Assembly: GCA_900550635.1 (NCBI GenBank)
Contig: URSZ01000018.1
Location: 1 to 24,767 of the forward strand
Source: an uncultured Prevotella sp.
Lineage (GTDB): Bacteria; Bacteroidota; Bacteroidia; Bacteroidales; Bacteroidaceae
DNA: 24,767 nucleotides
Direction: 5' to 3'
The translations under genes and the position numbers were made by a program. The notes beneath the pieces are model-generated. The model was not told the origin of the DNA. It did not search any database and was given only the letters and a program-made list of their open reading frames with translations. Shown piece by piece: positions 22,714 to 24,767 of the stretch (position 1 is its first letter; each line of letters begins with the position of its first letter).

Positions 22714-23898
22714 TTAAAGCAAATCCAGTTCTTTAAACACTTTCACAAGCCGTTGTACGGCGAGGTCTACCTGCTCTTTGGTATGCGTTGCCATAAGCGC
22801 GAACCTTACGAGCGTATCCTGCGGCGCACAAGCCGGCGGAATTACGGGATTTATGAAAACGCCTTCCTCGAATGCCTTGCGCGTAACAAGGAATGTCTTG
22901 TCAACATCGCGCACATAAAGAGGAATGATTGGCGATTCGGTTGCCCCTATCTCGAAACCGTTATCGCGGAACAGTTTCAAGGCATAATTCGTAACATCCC
23001 ACAAACGCTCCTGACGTTCCGGCTCTTCCTGTATTACATGCAGGGCTTCCATTGCCGCTGCCGTAGCAGCCGGAGTGTTGCTGGCGCTGAATATATATGT
23101 GCGTGTGTTATGGCGAAGCCAATTTATTATGCTTGAGTCCGAAGCAATGAAACCTCCTATCGAAGCAAGGCTTTTGCTGAAAGTTCCCATGATAAGGTCT
23201 ACCTCGTCACTAAGGCCGAAATGATCGCAAACGCCTCGTCCCTGCTTTCCGAACACTCCTATGCCGTGAGCCTCGTCAACCATTACCGTTGCATTATACT
23301 TGTGTTTCAAACGTATTATCTCGGGCAGGTTTGCAAGGTCGCCTTCCATCGAGAACACTCCGTCAACAACAATCAGTTTTACTGCGTCGGGCTTGCATTT
23401 CTTTAGCTGGCATTCGAGGTCTTCCATGTCGTTATGCTTGTACTTCAAGCTTTTCGAGAAAGAAAGCCTGCGCCCGTCTACTATAGAAGCATGGTCGCGG
23501 TCATCGCATATAATATAATCGTCCCGTCCGGTAAGGCAGGCTATTACACCGCTGTTTACAGTAAAACCTGTTGAAAAGCACAAGGCTTCTTCTTTTCCTA
23601 CGAATTTTGCAAGTTCCTTTTCAAGCTGGACATGCAAGTCCAAAGTTCCGTTCAGGAAACGCGAGCCAGCGCAGCCCGTCCCATATTTATACAACGCCTT
23701 TGCTGCCGCTTCAATAACCCGCGGATGTGCAGTCAGGCCGGTATAAGCATTCGAGCCAAACATAAGGACATTTTTCCCGCCCATATTGACTTCGGTACCC
23801 TGCTTGCCATCTATTTCACGAAAGTAGGGATACACTCCCTGCTTCATATATTGTTGCGGCAAATCGTATTTTTTCAGTCTTTCTTGTAATAATCCCAT
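22714..23898 (-). CDS. spt: Serine palmitoyltransferase (alpha-oxoamine synthase family)
   Basis: This 394-residue PLP enzyme of the alpha-oxoamine synthase family condenses an acyl-CoA with an amino acid. It closely follows the Spt proteins of Bacteroides, which make 3-ketodihydrosphingosine from serine and palmitoyl-CoA, the first step of sphingolipid synthesis. Landmarks are MGLLQERLKKYDLPQ at the start, GTGCAGSRFLNGTLDLH (73-89), DHASIVDG with H136 stacking on PLP, VDEAHGIGVFG (D208, H211), and the Schiff-base lysine K242 in GTFSKSLASIGG. 8-amino-7-oxononanoate synthase (BioF) and KBL are close paralogues, but no biotin genes are present and the FLNGT and TRTYIFSAS sequences favour Spt. 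It is monocistronic with its own -7 box and terminator, and divergent from a lipid kinase. Confidence 0.87.
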   Translation of the reverse strand: MGLLQERLKKYDLPQQYMKQGVYPYFREIDGKQGTEVNMGGKNVLMFGSNAYTGLTAHPRVIEAAAKALYKYGTGCAGSRFLNGTLDLHVQLEKELAKFVGKEEALCFSTGFTVNSGVIACLTGRDDYIICDDRDHASIVDGRRLSFSKSLKYKHNDMEDLECQLKKCKPDAVKLIVVDGVFSMEGDLANLPEIIRLKHKYNATVMVDEAHGIGVFGKQGRGVCDHFGLSDEVDLIMGTFSKSLASIGGFIASDSSIINWLRHNTRTYIFSASNTPAATAAAMEALHVIQEEPERQERLWDVTNYALKLFRDNGFEIGATESPIIPLYVRDVDKTFLVTRKAFEEGVFINPVIPPACAPQDTLVRFALMATHTKEQVDLAVQRLVKVFKELDLL

Positions 23899-23953
23899 CT
23901 TTAAATTATTCTAAATCAAAAGAGGCGTATAATGTAGTTCATTGAAAACGGCG

Positions 23954-23961
23954 CAAAGATA
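23954..23961 (-). promoter_or_regulatory. -7 box of the serine palmitoyltransferase gene
   Basis: The minus strand reads TATCTTTG, an exact TAnnTTTG match, followed by CGCC. It lies about 56 bp upstream of the ATG at 23898. Confidence 0.6.
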
Positions 23962-24056
23962 GTAATTTTTACACAATTAAATAATTCCAGCGAAAAAAAA
24001 GCGGGCATTAAATTATTTTTTACGATTAGGCCTCTCATTTTTATTGAAATTAGGAC

Positions 24057-24064
24057 TATCTTTG
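24057..24064 (+). promoter_or_regulatory. -7 box of the lipid kinase gene
   Basis: TATCTTTG followed by CGCA is an exact TAnnTTTG match 15-22 bp before the ATG at 24079. It nearly mirrors the divergent Spt box about 95 bp away. Confidence 0.6.
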
Positions 24065-24078
24065 CGCACTCATCCGAA

Positions 24079-24767
24079 ATGGAAAAAAAGCGAATAACAT
24101 TCATTATCAACCCTATTTCAGGAACAAAGGGTAAAGGTACTATCGTTCGAAACATTGCTGAGGTTTTGAACAGGCAATATTTTGACTATAAGATACTTTA
24201 CAGCGAGCATGCCGGGCACGCGGAGCAGTTGTCGAGGCAAGAAGCAAAAAACGGCACTGACATAGTGGTTGCCGTGGGCGGCGACGGCACGGTAAACGAA
24301 GTGGCCAGCGGGCTTATCGGTTCGGAAACGGCTCTGGGAATCATACCTTGCGGTTCGGGCAACGGGCTTGCCCGCCACCTTCACATCCCCATGTCGGGAA
24401 AACGCGCCGTTGGGATTATAAACCAGCACACCATTGAAAAACTCGATTATGGCACAGTGTGCGGCGAACCGTTCTTCTGCACCTGCGGAATGGGGTTCGA
24501 CGCCTACGTGAGCTATAAGTTCACAGAAGCAAAAAAGCGCGGTGTACTAACATATCTGGAGCAGGCTCTGGCCGAGTGGTTGCGTTACGAACCGGAGACA
24601 TACATTGTTGAGGACGAAACGGGAAGCCAAACTTACAAAGCGTTCCTCATAACATGCGCAAATGCCTCGGAATACGGAAATAACGCCTACATAGCCCCGC
24701 AGGCTTCAATGAACGACGGACTCATGGACGTTACAATCGTGGAACCGTTCAGTGCATTCGAAGCTCC
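24079..24767 (+). CDS. Diacylglycerol/sphingosine-kinase family lipid kinase, N-terminal part (cut by window edge)
   Basis: The frame is open from the ATG at 24079 to the window end (229 full codons). It begins MEKKRITFIINPISGTKGKG. The DAGK catalytic-domain landmarks are all there: INPISGTKGKG (10-20), the nucleotide-binding VGGDGTVNE (66-74), PCGSGNGLAR (90-99), GMGFDAYVS (137-145), NASEYGNNAYIAP (195-207) and DGLMDV (213-218). The family transfers a phosphate from ATP to a lipid hydroxyl at the inner membrane. Members act on diacylglycerol, phosphatidylglycerol, sphingosine or ceramide. Its divergent neighbour is serine palmitoyltransferase, so a sphingoid base or ceramide substrate is conceivable, but diacylglycerol is the default. 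About 80-100 C-terminal residues are missing from the window. Confidence 0.9.
   Translation, partial: MEKKRITFIINPISGTKGKGTIVRNIAEVLNRQYFDYKILYSEHAGHAEQLSRQEAKNGTDIVVAVGGDGTVNEVASGLIGSETALGIIPCGSGNGLARHLHIPMSGKRAVGIINQHTIEKLDYGTVCGEPFFCTCGMGFDAYVSYKFTEAKKRGVLTYLEQALAEWLRYEPETYIVEDETGSQTYKAFLITCANASEYGNNAYIAPQASMNDGLMDVTIVEPFSAFEA

Overview
The window looks like chromosomal DNA of a gut- or oral-type Bacteroidales bacterium, probably from the Prevotellaceae/Bacteroidaceae side of the order. The evidence is the protein families (a Bacteroides-type Lnb/DUF4105 protein, a SecA of about 1100 residues, an Spt-type serine palmitoyltransferase, and a FucO-like iron dehydrogenase). Promoters also fit the Bacteroidetes pattern: several genes have a TAnnTTTG -7 box, and A-rich leaders replace strong Shine-Dalgarno sites. 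I see no rRNA, tRNA, CRISPR array, prophage or insertion-sequence transposase.

Layout. 1-666 (minus): the start of coaX (pantothenate kinase, cut by the window edge) behind a conserved acidic hypothetical gene. 1061-2536 (minus): a sodium:solute symporter. 3099-5043 (plus): groES-groEL, closed by a strong terminator. 5512-6309 (minus): mazG. 6468-7934 (minus): an SLC13/DASS anion transporter. 8188-9111 (plus): a secreted GH43-type glycosidase. 9270-10430 (minus): fucO. 11052-20194 (plus): valS, lnb-like DUF4105, a degenerate alkaline-phosphatase-superfamily protein, and secA. 20462-21241 (plus): an atypical polysaccharide deacetylase. 21904-22446 (minus): a small outer-membrane beta-barrel. 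22714-23898 (minus): serine palmitoyltransferase. 24079-24767 (plus): the start of a DAGK-family lipid kinase, divergent from it and cut by the window edge.

Functional themes. Much of the window serves the cell envelope: protein export (SecA), lipoprotein maturation (Lnb-like), sphingolipid synthesis (Spt) next to a lipid kinase, a beta-barrel protein and two exported carbohydrate-active proteins. The remainder is housekeeping (groESL, valS, mazG, coaX) and transport.

The most striking feature is not a gene. Six intergenic regions each carry one 63-bp element made of exactly three 21-bp units of the form AAAAT-N11-ATTTT (835-897, 2830-2892, 5313-5375, 10743-10805, 15099-15161, 21521-21583). 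The N11 cores come from a few families (ATGTCTGACAT, ATGTGCCTTGT, TAGTGGCTCGG and their reverse complements) and are combined in different orders and orientations. In two copies neighbouring units form perfect 42-bp palindromes of different sequence. Most copies are flanked by a G-rich block ending in CAAAAAATA and a TTCTTTGCTCC-like tail. Three copies share about 60 bp more, including a small hairpin whose stem bases co-vary. A separate imperfect inverted repeat of about 190 bp lies at 21254-21446. No mobility gene accompanies either element.
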